Assembly: GCA_020722815.1 (NCBI GenBank)
Contig: DYKB01000016.1
Location: 21,511 to 85,510 of the forward strand
DNA length: 64,000 bases
Direction: 5' to 3'
From: Caldithrix sp.
GTDB taxonomy: Bacteria > Zhuqueibacterota > Zhuqueibacteria > Thermofontimicrobiales > Sulfurfontimicrobiaceae
The position numbers and the translations under genes are program-made. Each line of letters begins with the position of its first letter. Position 1 is the first letter of the stretch. Below, piece after piece: positions 34,891 to 44,697 of the stretch. Below the pieces are notes generated by a model that saw only the letters and a list, made by a program, of their open reading frames with translations, ran no database searches and was not told the origin of the DNA.

Positions 34891-36569
34891 AATTCCGCTG
34901 CTTCTTTAATTTCGTATCGATAACCCTGTTCTGTTAAAAATAATTGCCGGTTCATGGCAAATTCTTGCTCTTTTGATTCGCGTGTAATGAGGGTATAAAA
35001 ATAGGCGAATGAACCATCATTTTTGGGCCGCAGGATTCGTCCCAATCTTTGCGCTTCTTCCTGACGTGAACCGAAAGTACCGGATATTTGGATCAGCACA
35101 TTTGCGTCCGGGAGATTGATCGCGAAATTTCCAACTTTTGATACAATTAATTGTTTTAATTCGCCATTTCGAAATGCGGTATACAGGCGAATTCGTTCAA
35201 TATTTTCTGTTTTTCCAGTGATGAGGGGAATTTTTAATCTTTCAGCAACACCCGTTAATTGTTGAATGAATTGTCCAATAATTAAAATTTGATCATCCTG
35301 ATGTTTCTTTAATAATGCTAAAATCACATCGTATTTATTTGGATTTTCTGATGAAATTCTGAATTGGGTACGACTACCTGTCAGTGCATAAGTCATTTTT
35401 AAATCTTTTGGTAAATCAATCCGAACCTCATTGCAGAACGCCCGCGCAATCCAGCCTTGTTTTTCAAGAGTTTTCCAGGGGACATCATATTTCTTTGGAC
35501 CGATTAAACTAAACACATCATCCTCATGACCATCTTCGCGGACGAGCGTTGCCGTCAATCCCAACCGTCGCCGGGTTTGCAACTCAGCGGTGATTCTAAA
35601 TATTGGTGCTGGTAACAAATGGACCTCATCATAGATGATGATTCCCCAGTTTTGTTGATTAAAGAGATTGAAATGCGGAAAATGATTCGATTTTCGCTTT
35701 CGATATGTCATCATCTGATAAGTCGTCACGGTTATTGGTCGAATACTCTTTGTTTCGCCCGTATATTCACCGATGTCACCTTCAGAAATTGTCGTTTTAT
35801 CGAAAAACTCCTGAATCCATTGCCGCACCGCTACGGTACTGGTAGCCAGAATTAAGGCTTTCATCTTTAAATGGGTAACAACGCCGATACCGACGATGGT
35901 TTTGCCGGCACCACAGGGAAGTACAATTACCCCACTTCCACCACTCACATCGCCATTTGCATGAAAAGTGTCAATTGCTTCGATTTGATAAGGACGTAAA
36001 CCAAAACTCGTTCGTCCGATAGTTTTATCACGAAAATTTATCTGGAAAAAATCACCTTCAACATATCCCGCCAGGTCCTGAACCGGAAAACCAATTTTGA
36101 TGAGTGATTGTTTGACATGCCCACGCATCAACGTGTCGATTTGAATCCGGTTATTTTCCGGTTTTCCCTTCAAAAAAGGCCGAATGTTTCGATTATTCCA
36201 GATTTGGGCCAGGAGGGGAATATCATCCGAAACCAGAAAATAGGCTTTTTTTTCTTCTATCAACTTAATACGGCCATAGCGACCGATATTTTCCGTAATC
36301 TCAACCCCGATATTTTGAGGAATTGGATATTTACTATAATTTTCCAGAACCGCTAAAATTTTTTGGGCCGAAAGTCCACTGGCGGCAGCATTCCACAGCG
36401 AAAGTGGCGTAATGCGATAGGTATGAATATGCTCCGGACTTTTTTCCAATTCTGCAAATCGTCCTAAAAGATCACGCGCTTCACTGAAAAGTGGGTTATC
36501 AACTTCAAGCAAAATAGAACGATCACTTTGTATAATGAGTGGATTTGCAGGATTATATGTCATTTTCAT
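34887..36569 (-). CDS. XPB/Ssl2-family DNA repair helicase
   Basis: This superfamily-2 helicase is related to eukaryotic TFIIH XPB, which opens DNA in repair and transcription. The N-terminal ~185 residues are the helicase-associated damage-recognition-like part. Motif I L-P-C-G-A-G-K-T (about 218-225), DEVH (about 314-317), the XPB-specific R-E-D (about 344-346) and motif VI Q-R-L-G-R-I-L-R-P-K follow. A thumb-like insertion after the RED motif is short. The frame opens with TTG at 36572; the ATG at 36569 is used here and neither has a strong ribosome site. The partner gene overlaps its stop, and ispG lies 21 bp upstream on the same strand. Confidence 0.93.
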   Translation of the reverse strand: MKMTYNPANPLIIQSDRSILLEVDNPLFSEARDLLGRFAELEKSPEHIHTYRITPLSLWNAAASGLSAQKILAVLENYSKYPIPQNIGVEITENIGRYGRIKLIEEKKAYFLVSDDIPLLAQIWNNRNIRPFLKGKPENNRIQIDTLMRGHVKQSLIKIGFPVQDLAGYVEGDFFQINFRDKTIGRTSFGLRPYQIEAIDTFHANGDVSGGSGVIVLPCGAGKTIVGIGVVTHLKMKALILATSTVAVRQWIQEFFDKTTISEGDIGEYTGETKSIRPITVTTYQMMTYRKRKSNHFPHFNLFNQQNWGIIIYDEVHLLPAPIFRITAELQTRRRLGLTATLVREDGHEDDVFSLIGPKKYDVPWKTLEKQGWIARAFCNEVRIDLPKDLKMTYALTGSRTQFRISSENPNKYDVILALLKKHQDDQILIIGQFIQQLTGVAERLKIPLITGKTENIERIRLYTAFRNGELKQLIVSKVGNFAINLPDANVLIQISGTFGSRQEEAQRLGRILRPKNDGSFAYFYTLITRESKEQEFAMNRQLFLTEQGYRYEIKEAAEL

Positions 36570-36592
36570 CAATTCTGGTATGTAGTTCCTGT

Positions 36593-37717
36593 TTATTCTA
36601 TGTTTAATTTTGGTATTTCATCTTGAAATACACTTTTGCCATTGCGATTATTACTGTTTTCATCCCAATTGTAAACTTCTTTTACGAGCGTTTCGATAAT
36701 CTCATCTTCTTGTAATTTTCGGATGACCTGCCCTTTTTTAAATAACAACGCCGATTTTTTTCCACAGGCAACACCGATATCCGCATCACGTGCTTCACCG
36801 GGACCATTGACGGTACAACCCATGATTGCGACTTTCAGATGCTTGTTTACCATGGAAATTCGTTCTTCAACCGCCTTTGTAATTTCAACCAAATTGACTT
36901 CGGTTCGGCCACAAGTTGGACAGGAGATGATAGTTATCCCGCTGGAACGCAGTCCCAGCGCATTTAATATGGAATAGCCTGTGCGAACTTCAGCCATTGG
37001 ATTTCCGGTAATTGATACGCGAAGGGTATCACCGATCCCTTCTGCCAATAGTGTGCCAATTCCCACCGCGGACTTTATCGAAGCGATTTGATAGGTTCCC
37101 GCTTCAGTCACCCCCAGATGCAAAGGAAAATCGACCTTCCCGGAAATCAGCCGGTAACTTTCAATCATCAACTTTACATCAGATGCTTTGATGGAAATGA
37201 CCAGATTATCAAATCCAAAATCCTGACAAATTTCCACATGCCGTAAGGCACTTTCCACCAGTGCTGATGCACAAATTTCACCATATTTTTTAAGAATATC
37301 TTTCTCTAAAGATCCTGAATTAACGCCAATTCGGATGGGAATTTCACGGGTTTTCGCTTCGTTCAGTACCTGACGAATTCGATCCACCGAGCCAATATTA
37401 CCGGGATTAATCCGGATTTTATCGGCGCCGGCTTCCATTGCTTTTAAAGCCAGGTGGTAGTCAAAATGAATATCGGCTACCAGTGGAATTCGAATCTGTC
37501 TTTTTATTTCACGAATTGCACTTGCAGCTTCCATATCCGGTACCGCGACGCGAATAATTTCGCACCCGGCTTCTTCTAACTCTCTAATTTGGTTAACAGT
37601 TGCCAGTACATCTGCGGTCTTGGTTTTTGTCATCGACTGAATTGTAATGGGGGCATTGCCACCAATTTTAATTTTTCCAATAATGATTTGACGTGTTTTT
37701 TTTCGTTTATATTTCAA
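36593..37717 (-). CDS. ispG: 4-hydroxy-3-methylbut-2-en-1-yl diphosphate synthase
   Basis: IspG (GcpE) reduces methylerythritol cyclodiphosphate to HMBPP in the non-mevalonate isoprenoid pathway. The 374-residue protein has the TIM barrel with P-L-V-A-D-I-H-F-D-Y and K-I-R-I-N-P-G-N-I-G. It also has the C-terminal 4Fe-4S domain with S-C-P-T-C-G-R and M-G-C-T-V-N-G-P-G-E-A. It is the short, two-domain bacterial form. The start is TTG at 37717 with GAGGGTG five bases upstream. It may be the first gene of a minus-strand transcript with the XPB pair. Confidence 0.96.
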   Translation of the reverse strand: MKYKRKKTRQIIIGKIKIGGNAPITIQSMTKTKTADVLATVNQIRELEEAGCEIIRVAVPDMEAASAIREIKRQIRIPLVADIHFDYHLALKAMEAGADKIRINPGNIGSVDRIRQVLNEAKTREIPIRIGVNSGSLEKDILKKYGEICASALVESALRHVEICQDFGFDNLVISIKASDVKLMIESYRLISGKVDFPLHLGVTEAGTYQIASIKSAVGIGTLLAEGIGDTLRVSITGNPMAEVRTGYSILNALGLRSSGITIISCPTCGRTEVNLVEITKAVEERISMVNKHLKVAIMGCTVNGPGEARDADIGVACGKKSALLFKKGQVIRKLQEDEIIETLVKEVYNWDENSNNRNGKSVFQDEIPKLNIE

Positions 37718-38408
37718 AATACACCCTCGATTCGGTTAATAAATTTTGAGTCCGGTTCTCAAGTGGTCTTACCAGCACAATCTATGGATTCTTTTTCTTG
37801 CTGGATTGTTTTATCACGGTGATCTGCAAAATAATCGTTTAAAATAATTATTCAATAAAAAATTCAGGAGGGAAATCTTCCCTATCAAAAAAATGAAACT
37901 GTAAGTTACATATCTCTGGTTAAAAAAGCAAGAAATATTTGCTTGAATTGTGAAATTTAATAATTATACTGAAGGAACAATTTTTTCTATTAATGGCGAT
38001 TAGCATGAAATTCACTTTATATGCAAAAAAATACGGACAATGGGCGTAAGTTTAACAAATGGATAGTTATCCCGGAACAATAATATTTCGATTAAGTGAA
38101 GAGTTCATTTTTCCCTACTTCTAAAATCCACGGGATTCGGTTTACTATAGTATACAATCCCTGTTGTAGCGGTTTCATTTGCAAATATTAGACCATCTAT
38201 ATGGAAAATACTAACGTTTGTGGGATTACCTGAGCCCGATTAACTCTTTTCAGTTTTATCAATTCGAGATATTTTTTAAAATTTTCTTCATTCCGTAAGG
38301 GCCGATGACGCATTTTGTATGGCAAAGGAGGGGTATTTTCAAAAAAATTTTAAAAAAATGATTTTTTTTGAAAATTTTGGGATTAAAATTCATGTTTCAA
38401 ACGTCTTA
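37718..38408. other. Intergenic region, no recognised content
   Basis: About 690 bp of AT-rich sequence between ispG (minus) and the candidate small RNA. It must contain the ispG promoter. Long A and T runs occur at 38340-38372. No gene, repeat or structured RNA was recognised. Confidence 0.5.
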
Positions 38409-38490
38409 TATAATAGAACAAACATTCTTCCTCTCCCAACGAATAAGGCCGGAGATAGATAAGATGTCTTGTTTCCGGCCTTTTTATTTT
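38409..38490 (+). ncRNA. Candidate small RNA with promoter box and intrinsic terminator
   Basis: TATAAT at 38409-38414 is a perfect -10 box, though no good -35 lies upstream. A transcript from about 38421 would run through a CU-rich stretch (CATTCTTCCTCTCCCAAC) into a hairpin. That hairpin has a 9-bp stem AAGGCCGGA (38445-38453) with TCCGGCCTT (38474-38482), directly followed by a T-rich run. This is a good terminator with no upstream plus-strand gene to end, which suggests a 65-70-nt small RNA. The family is not recognised. Confidence 0.45.
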
Positions 38491-38638
38491 TTTCAGACTG
38501 AACGATTCATTGCCACAAAAAAAGTACGAAACGCCGGATAGTTTATGCCTTCACCTTTAATTCGATAAACTATCCCGCTTTAAAATGATCTTCTCGCATG
38601 TACTCCAGGGATAACTTAATAAATTAACGACTTATCAC

Positions 38639-38667
38639 TTGACAATTGATCCAGAAATTTTTATATT
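38639..38667 (+). promoter_or_regulatory. Sigma-70-type promoter before the M1-like gene
   Basis: TTGACA at 38639-38644 and TATATT at 38662-38667 are separated by 17 bases, the same arrangement as at the aro operon. It would give a leader of about 85-90 nt for the gene at 38761. Confidence 0.7.
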
Positions 38668-38760
38668 TTAGTCATGTAAAAATTCATGACCTTTGTTGAA
38701 AAGTGAAGTATTTTGTTGTTGTCGGGATTACGGAAGATTTTGGAATCGATGGAGTTGATT

Positions 38761-41001
38761 ATGCGCGGGATTTATTGGATAAGAATTGGTTTACTTGTTT
38801 TCATTAATATATTTTTTCATTGCCAAAATAATGAATGGTCGAATCAATTTAATATTATCAGGCATGAACTTGATATAAAATTAGATCCGATTTTGGGAAA
38901 ATTTCAGGCTAAGGATCAGATTAAACTGGCACTTGCTGCTGAATTTACAACTGTTGAACTTTTCATCAATCAAAACGTGGAAATTGATTCTATCTTCATG
39001 GAAGGCAATCCAATAAAATATAACGTCACGAAAAAATACAAATTAAGCAATTATGCGTCAGGCCGTGTCGACCTCTTTCTAAAGAAAAATAGTCCCTTGC
39101 AATTATTGACCTTTCCTATCAGAAATACGGCAAAGATTGTGAATGTTGAAATTTTTTTCCATGTTCAATTGAATGAAGTTAGTTCTGAAAACAGTATACA
39201 AATTAAAGAAATCAGTCATCAATTCGTCATTGCGAATGAAAATAAAAAATCCGTTTTTGTCTCGGAATCATTTTGGTATCCATCGACTATTTATTCGCGC
39301 GCATCATATCGCGTAAATGTCCTGACTCCACTAAATTACGAAGTTATTACTTCTGGTAAATTGATCGCCCGGCAAAACAAGAATGATGATTGGCGTTTGA
39401 CGATTTATGAATGTAACGAACCAATTGTGCAAATTTCACTATTTGCCGGAGTTTATCAATTCAGTTCGGTCGATGTCCGTAAATTTACATTTTATACTTA
39501 CTTATTTCCGGAGCATAAATTTTATACGACAAAATTATTGGATGAGGCAACCCGTTTCATATCACTTTACAGTCAAATTTTGACGGAATATCCTTATTCA
39601 GATTTTGCGATCGTTGATTCACCCATTCCAGTAATTCAGGCTTTTCCGGCATTTTGTGTTATTGATAGCCTCCGGATTGCAGAATCCAGCATCACGGAAA
39701 CAACGCTGGGAAAATTGATCTTTCAGAACTGGTTTGGTCAGGCTGTTTTTGTCAAACCGTTTGCAGCCGACTGGTCAACCGGTCTGGCAACCTATATAAC
39801 CGAACATTTTACGCAGGAGCTTATTGCTGAAGATAATGCAAAAGATGTCCGATATCACTTACTTCGGGAATATGCCACCAAAGTTCATCCTGATTCCGAA
39901 TTGACGCTTCAGGAATGTTGGGATAATGCCCTGTTTGAACATTATGTACTGAATTCCACCAAAGGTGCGATGATTTTTCATGAATTAAAACGTGCGGTGG
40001 GGACGGATACTTTTTTTATGACATTGCGAGAATTGTTTCAAAATGAAAAATACAAATTTGTTGATTGGAATCAATTCGCGGCATATTTTAATAAAAATAG
40101 CAAGTTAGCGTTGGATGGTTTTTTCGATTGGTGGCTTAACAAAAATGATGAACTTCAATTTACCAGGACGGATGTACAATGCTCAACAGTCCAGCGAAAT
40201 TTTGCTGTTTCCGCAAATATCAGTATCCAGACCGATTCGGGATTATCGCCAACCCTTGATCCGTTTCAAATTAAACTACCTGTGCGGTTGGAACTAACCA
40301 AAGGGCAGCTTAACCAGGTGATAAAATTTGATCGCCGTGTGACAAAATTTCAAACAACCAGTAAATTTTATCCAACTGTACTCCAACTCGATCCGGATTT
40401 TAATTTATTTAGAAGACTTTCATCGGAAGAAATTCAACCTTATATTGGTGAAGTGATAGATGGTAAGCCGAAATTATTTATATTACCCGGCAGAATTAAT
40501 TATAAAATGCGCCGGGCGTATCGTCGACAAATTCCAAATTTTCTTCAGCGGGGTGAAAAATATAAAATTCTGAGCGACTGGCAGGTCAAACCATATCACT
40601 TTCAAAATAACCATATCATTCTTTTCGGCGGAATAAAGGAAAATCGGATTTCTGCGAAAGTACAGCATGCGCTTCCACCGGATCTTGAGCTGAAGCCGGA
40701 TGGCTTTAAGTATAACTCAAATGGTTATTGGAAACCCACGCTTGCCCTGGTAGCGGCTTTAAAAAATCCATATAATCCAGCATATCGTATTTTAATATAT
40801 TGGGGATTGAGTGAAGCCGCAATTTTTAGCTCAACGCATGATATTAAAAAGTTGAAAAATTATGGATTTATTATTCTGCGTGATGGATTGCTGGTTACCT
40901 GGCGACAATATCAGGTGAATCAGAGTTCACTTATTCATAAATTTGAACCAAAAAAAACAAAAGAATCGATTATATCCAAACGTCGTACCCGTAAAAAATA
41001 G
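38761..41001 (+). CDS. M1 aminopeptidase-like protein with lost active site
   Basis: The 746-residue protein has an N-terminal signal-like segment (YWIRIGLLVFINIFFHC). The M1-peptidase layout follows: an N-terminal beta domain, a gluzincin-like domain at about 265-480 and a C-terminal part of about 260 residues. The active-site helix keeps W-F-G (324-326), but the zinc-binding HELAH is K318-L-I-F-Q322. The third ligand region W-x-N-E-G-x-A-T-Y reads W-S-T-G-L-A-T-Y, so the Glu is lost. The GAMEN exopeptidase motif is also absent. It is therefore a pseudoenzyme, perhaps structural or binding. The longest frame begins with TTG at 38713; the ATG at 38761, with GGAG six bases upstream, is preferred but not certain. 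The secreted PLD gene follows 57 bp downstream. Confidence 0.8.
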   Translation: MRGIYWIRIGLLVFINIFFHCQNNEWSNQFNIIRHELDIKLDPILGKFQAKDQIKLALAAEFTTVELFINQNVEIDSIFMEGNPIKYNVTKKYKLSNYASGRVDLFLKKNSPLQLLTFPIRNTAKIVNVEIFFHVQLNEVSSENSIQIKEISHQFVIANENKKSVFVSESFWYPSTIYSRASYRVNVLTPLNYEVITSGKLIARQNKNDDWRLTIYECNEPIVQISLFAGVYQFSSVDVRKFTFYTYLFPEHKFYTTKLLDEATRFISLYSQILTEYPYSDFAIVDSPIPVIQAFPAFCVIDSLRIAESSITETTLGKLIFQNWFGQAVFVKPFAADWSTGLATYITEHFTQELIAEDNAKDVRYHLLREYATKVHPDSELTLQECWDNALFEHYVLNSTKGAMIFHELKRAVGTDTFFMTLRELFQNEKYKFVDWNQFAAYFNKNSKLALDGFFDWWLNKNDELQFTRTDVQCSTVQRNFAVSANISIQTDSGLSPTLDPFQIKLPVRLELTKGQLNQVIKFDRRVTKFQTTSKFYPTVLQLDPDFNLFRRLSSEEIQPYIGEVIDGKPKLFILPGRINYKMRRAYRRQIPNFLQRGEKYKILSDWQVKPYHFQNNHIILFGGIKENRISAKVQHALPPDLELKPDGFKYNSNGYWKPTLALVAALKNPYNPAYRILIYWGLSEAAIFSSTHDIKKLKNYGFIILRDGLLVTWRQYQVNQSSLIHKFEPKKTKESIISKRRTRKK

Positions 41002-41058
41002 GAAAAACACGGGGGAATTTTTATGAATAATACCAATCCTAAGTCAGGAACATAATTA

Positions 41059-43377
41059 ATGTCAAAAATTAGAATATTGCTCTTGATCCAGATAGTCCTC
41101 TTATTTTCGATTTCGGTACATTCCCAGGAGATCACACCGATTTTCAGGGTCCATCAAAATAACTCGAATGGTGAGCCATTATTCGTTGGTCATCTCACCA
41201 TTCAGGGAACCGTAACAAGCACCGGATCATCTTTATTAGCTGGAAATACCAATGAATTTTTTGTCCAGGATTCCAGCGGTGGGATTCTGGTGAATTTTTC
41301 ACAGCCCGTTAACCCGGGTGACAGTTTGGTGATAACCGGGAATATTTTTCAGCATCAGGGAATTACCGGCATCGCTGCGACCAAAATTGATTTTTTGGGA
41401 TATGGTAATTTGCCCGAGCCATTGGTTATGGGCTGTAGCCAGGTCACGAAAAGTTTTACGATAAATTTTGAAGAGCCAGCCGAATCACGGTTGGTGCAAC
41501 TTAATAATGTGACGCTTCGAAACACATCACCGTATAAGACCCTGTTAGATAGCACGGGCGCCTGCCAAATTTACTTCGATCCACAATTCGGGATTCCAAT
41601 ACCTTCAGGAAAATTTTCTTTAATTGGCATCATTATTCAGCGGGATGAAAGTGCGCCATTTACCAGCCAGTATCTTGTCATGCCGCGTTCGTATGATGAT
41701 ATTATCTATGAATCAGCCCCTCGTATTGTGAGTTTTCCGGTGGAAACGCAAATTTCTCCCAATCAGGTTACCATAGAATGGGAGACGAATAGTGAATCCA
41801 GCAGCATCATCAAATATGGCCGATCGGCAGCACTTGAACTGGGAAAACAGGGTGACAGTACTGCTGTTCGCTTCCATCAGATTGTTTTAAAGAATTTAGA
41901 GCCCGGCACAATCTACCATTGTCGGGTGATTTCCAAAAACGATTTTGGCGTTGTTCAGAGTTCGAAATTAATTTTTTCGACCGCTTCACGACCTGAATCG
42001 AGCGGCTTTATAAATGTTTATTTCAATAAATCGGTGGATACGAAAGTCGCGACACAGCAGAGAGCACAGGGGGATGTATATTTATCCACAAAATTGGTCA
42101 ATCGAATCGATAAGGCTGCTTTTTCGATCGATATTGCCGTCTATAGTTTGACTTTGAGTGAAATTGGCTCGGCGCTCATCCGCGCAAAACAGCGAGGCGT
42201 TTTAATTCGAATTATTTCGGAGGAAGAAACCATCGGCTCGGAAATACAGCGACTTATCAGGAATGGTCTTCCCGTGATTTTCGATGATTTTGGCAGAAAT
42301 GATGGACAATATCGGATGCATAATAAATTTGCCATTTTTGATGCGCGAGATTTTTCTTCAGCGAGCGATGATTGGGTCTGGACAGGTTCTTATAATTTTT
42401 CCTACGCTGCCACGACGCAAAATGCTGAAAACGTCGTGGAAATACAGGATGAGGCGCTGGCAAGATGTTACACTGTTGAATTTAATGAAATGTGGGGCAG
42501 TTCAACAGATAAACCCGACTCGAATGTCTCCCGTTTCGGTTTCCGAAAAGTAGATAATACGCCACATCGTTTCAATATTAATGGTATTTCTATTCTTCAG
42601 TACTTCAGTCCTTCCGATCGGGTGATTAATCAAATAATACCGGTAATTGAGTCGGCAAACCATTCGCTTGCATTTTGTATTTATGATTTTACACAGGCGG
42701 CCGTGGAACAAAAAATGCGAAAGCAACGGGAACAAAATATAAATTTCAAAGTGAGAGGTGTCTTCGATTATGTAAATTCATCACGAGAGGAAAATTTATA
42801 TAGAAAATTTAAAAATATCGGTGGTATTGGCTGGAAACCGCCGGCGGATGTGTGGACCTGGCGAAAATCAGATTTGCTTCACCATAAATATCTGATTGCT
42901 GATGCAGATTTTCCCACTTCGGCACCTGTTGCCATCACAGGTTCGTATAACTGGACAATTGCGGCTGAGCATGAGAATGATGAAAATATTCTTGTCATTC
43001 ATGATGCCAATATTGCGAATCAATTTCTGCAGGAGTTTAGCGCCCGGTATTTTGAATCCGGGGGCACAAATTTTGTTGAAGCCGGGAATAGACCGCCTGA
43101 ACAGTGTCTTCTCTTTCAAAATTTTCCTAATCCTTTTAATGGAACCACAAAAATTCAGTTTCAGCTTAATCAACCAACATCTATTTCTTTGAAAATATTT
43201 AATCTGGCGGGTCAGGAAGTAAAAATCCTGGTTTCAGAAACAAAAAAAGCGGGTGTCTATAAGGTGGATTGGACAGGGACTGATTCTTCTGGTCAACCGG
43301 TCAGCACTGGCATTTATATCTATCAGCTTAAAACAGAAAGTCAAATTCAACAACGAAAGCTCCTTTTAATTAATTAA
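41059..43377 (+). CDS. Secreted double phospholipase-D protein with type IX sorting domain
   Basis: The 772-residue protein has a signal peptide (to about residue 22, SVHS). A beta region of about 30-215 with OB-fold/DUF5689-like pattern (LTIQGTVTSTGS, FVQDSSGGI) comes next, then a fibronectin III or purple-phosphatase-N-like domain (about 222-312, EWETNSESSSIIKYG). Two PLD half-sites follow: H-N-K with GSYNFS in the first, and H-H-K with GSYNWT in the second, both with the catalytic H-x-K. The last ~80 residues (LLFQNFPNPFNGTT... to QQRKLLLIN) are a type IX sorting domain. It should be exported to the surface or medium and act on phosphodiesters such as lipids or DNA; the substrate is unknown. 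CAGGAA precedes the ATG. Confidence 0.9.
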   Translation: MSKIRILLLIQIVLLFSISVHSQEITPIFRVHQNNSNGEPLFVGHLTIQGTVTSTGSSLLAGNTNEFFVQDSSGGILVNFSQPVNPGDSLVITGNIFQHQGITGIAATKIDFLGYGNLPEPLVMGCSQVTKSFTINFEEPAESRLVQLNNVTLRNTSPYKTLLDSTGACQIYFDPQFGIPIPSGKFSLIGIIIQRDESAPFTSQYLVMPRSYDDIIYESAPRIVSFPVETQISPNQVTIEWETNSESSSIIKYGRSAALELGKQGDSTAVRFHQIVLKNLEPGTIYHCRVISKNDFGVVQSSKLIFSTASRPESSGFINVYFNKSVDTKVATQQRAQGDVYLSTKLVNRIDKAAFSIDIAVYSLTLSEIGSALIRAKQRGVLIRIISEEETIGSEIQRLIRNGLPVIFDDFGRNDGQYRMHNKFAIFDARDFSSASDDWVWTGSYNFSYAATTQNAENVVEIQDEALARCYTVEFNEMWGSSTDKPDSNVSRFGFRKVDNTPHRFNINGISILQYFSPSDRVINQIIPVIESANHSLAFCIYDFTQAAVEQKMRKQREQNINFKVRGVFDYVNSSREENLYRKFKNIGGIGWKPPADVWTWRKSDLLHHKYLIADADFPTSAPVAITGSYNWTIAAEHENDENILVIHDANIANQFLQEFSARYFESGGTNFVEAGNRPPEQCLLFQNFPNPFNGTTKIQFQLNQPTSISLKIFNLAGQEVKILVSETKKAGVYKVDWTGTDSSGQPVSTGIYIYQLKTESQIQQRKLLLIN

Positions 43378-43451
43378 CATTTTTTAAATTTTAATTGGTG
43401 TTTCCAAAATATAGAACTAGCTCAATTTTTTAAAATTTATTTGTTAAATTT

Positions 43452-43480
43452 TTGACTCATGTAAAGCATTCTTTTAATTT
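43452..43480 (+). promoter_or_regulatory. Possible promoter before kbl
   Basis: TTGACT (43452-43457) and TAATTT (43475-43480) are spaced by 17 bases, 28 bp before the kbl start. Each box departs from consensus, so support is moderate. Confidence 0.35.
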
Positions 43481-43507
43481 TTTAATTCAATTAATCTGGA
43501 GGGCTCA

Positions 43508-44695
43508 ATGTACGGAAAAATGAAAACGGATTTGCAGGCGAAAATCCAGGAAATTCGTGATGCAGGTTTATACAAAGATGAACGAATTTTGATCACACCC
43601 CAGGGAACTAAGATTAAAGTTAAATCAGGGCAGGAAGTGATTAATTTTTGTGCCAATAATTATCTGGGGCTCTCAAATCATCCACGTGTCATCGAAGCCG
43701 CGCATAAGGCGCTTGACACCTGGGGCTATGGATTAAGCTCCGTTCGTTTTATTTGTGGAACGCAGGATTTGCATAAACAACTGGAGCGGAAAATGGCGGA
43801 TTTCCTTGGACAGGAGGACGCCATACTCTATGTGGCTTGTTTTGATGCCAACGGTGGTGTTTTTGAACCGTTATTGGATGAACAGAGTGCGATTTTGGCA
43901 GATCAACTGAATCATGCTTCTATTATTGATGGCGTTCGTTTGACAAAAGCGCAACGGCTGATTTACGCGCACAATGATTTGAATGATCTCGAAGCCAAAC
44001 TGCAATCCGCCCAGAGTGCAAAATATCGAATGATTGCCACCGATGGTGTCTTTTCAATGGATGGTGATATCGCCCAACTCGAAAAGATATGTGATCTGGC
44101 AGAAAAGTATGATGCCCTGGTGATGGTTGATGATAGTCACGCGACCGGATTTATGGGGAAAACCGGACGTGGAACGATAGAACATTGTCATGTGATGCAT
44201 CGCGTTGACCTGGTGACCACGACTTTTGGTAAAGCATTGGGTGGTGCGTCCGGGGGCTGTACGGCTGGTCGTAAGGAAGTTATTGAAATGTTACGGCAGC
44301 GTAGTCGACCATATCTCTTTTCCAACACCCTGGCACCGGTAGTAGCCGGGGCAACACTGGCCGTGCTGGATTTGCTTTCGGAGACGACGGAATTCCGTGA
44401 CCGACTGGAAAAAAATACACAATATTTTCGTGAAAAAATGACCAAAATCGGTTTTGATATTCGACCGGGTGTTCATCCGATTGTACCGATTATGCTGTAT
44501 GATGCCAAACTGGCCCATGAGATGGCGGCACGGTTACTCAAAGAAGGCATTTATGTAATTGGGTTTAGTTTTCCGGTGGTACCCAAAGGCCAGGCGCGAA
44601 TTCGGGTTCAAATTTCAGCCGCCCATACAATTGAACAACTGGATCAGGCCATTGCTGCTTTTGAAAAAGTTGGTAAAAAGATGGGGAGCATTTAA
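43508..44695 (+). CDS. kbl: Glycine C-acetyltransferase (2-amino-3-ketobutyrate CoA ligase)
   Basis: Kbl cleaves 2-amino-3-ketobutyrate with CoA into glycine and acetyl-CoA in threonine breakdown. The 395-residue PLP enzyme shows the alpha-oxoamine synthase pattern: [10 protein letters not shown] near the N-terminus, [16 protein letters not shown] and the PLP lysine K242 in T-T-F-G-K-A-L-G-G. Length and motif spacing fit Kbl better than serine palmitoyltransferase or BioF. GGAGGG precedes the ATG. The threonine dehydrogenase partner (tdh) is not adjacent; the next gene, 2 bp on, is of unknown function. Confidence 0.93.
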   Translation: MYGKMKTDLQAKIQEIRDAGLYKDERILITPQGTKIKVKSGQEVINFCANNYLGLSNHPRVIEAAHKALDTWGYGLSSVRFICGTQDLHKQLERKMADFLGQEDAILYVACFDANGGVFEPLLDEQSAILADQLNHASIIDGVRLTKAQRLIYAHNDLNDLEAKLQSAQSAKYRMIATDGVFSMDGDIAQLEKICDLAEKYDALVMVDDSHATGFMGKTGRGTIEHCHVMHRVDLVTTTFGKALGGASGGCTAGRKEVIEMLRQRSRPYLFSNTLAPVVAGATLAVLDLLSETTEFRDRLEKNTQYFREKMTKIGFDIRPGVHPIVPIMLYDAKLAHEMAARLLKEGIYVIGFSFPVVPKGQARIRVQISAAHTIEQLDQAIAAFEKVGKKMGSI

Positions 44696-44697
44696 AA

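Noticed and set aside
36108..36356. Plus-strand frames antisense to the XPB and ispG genes
   Set aside because: They mirror clear coding sequence on the other strand and have no ribosome sites or protein-like composition.
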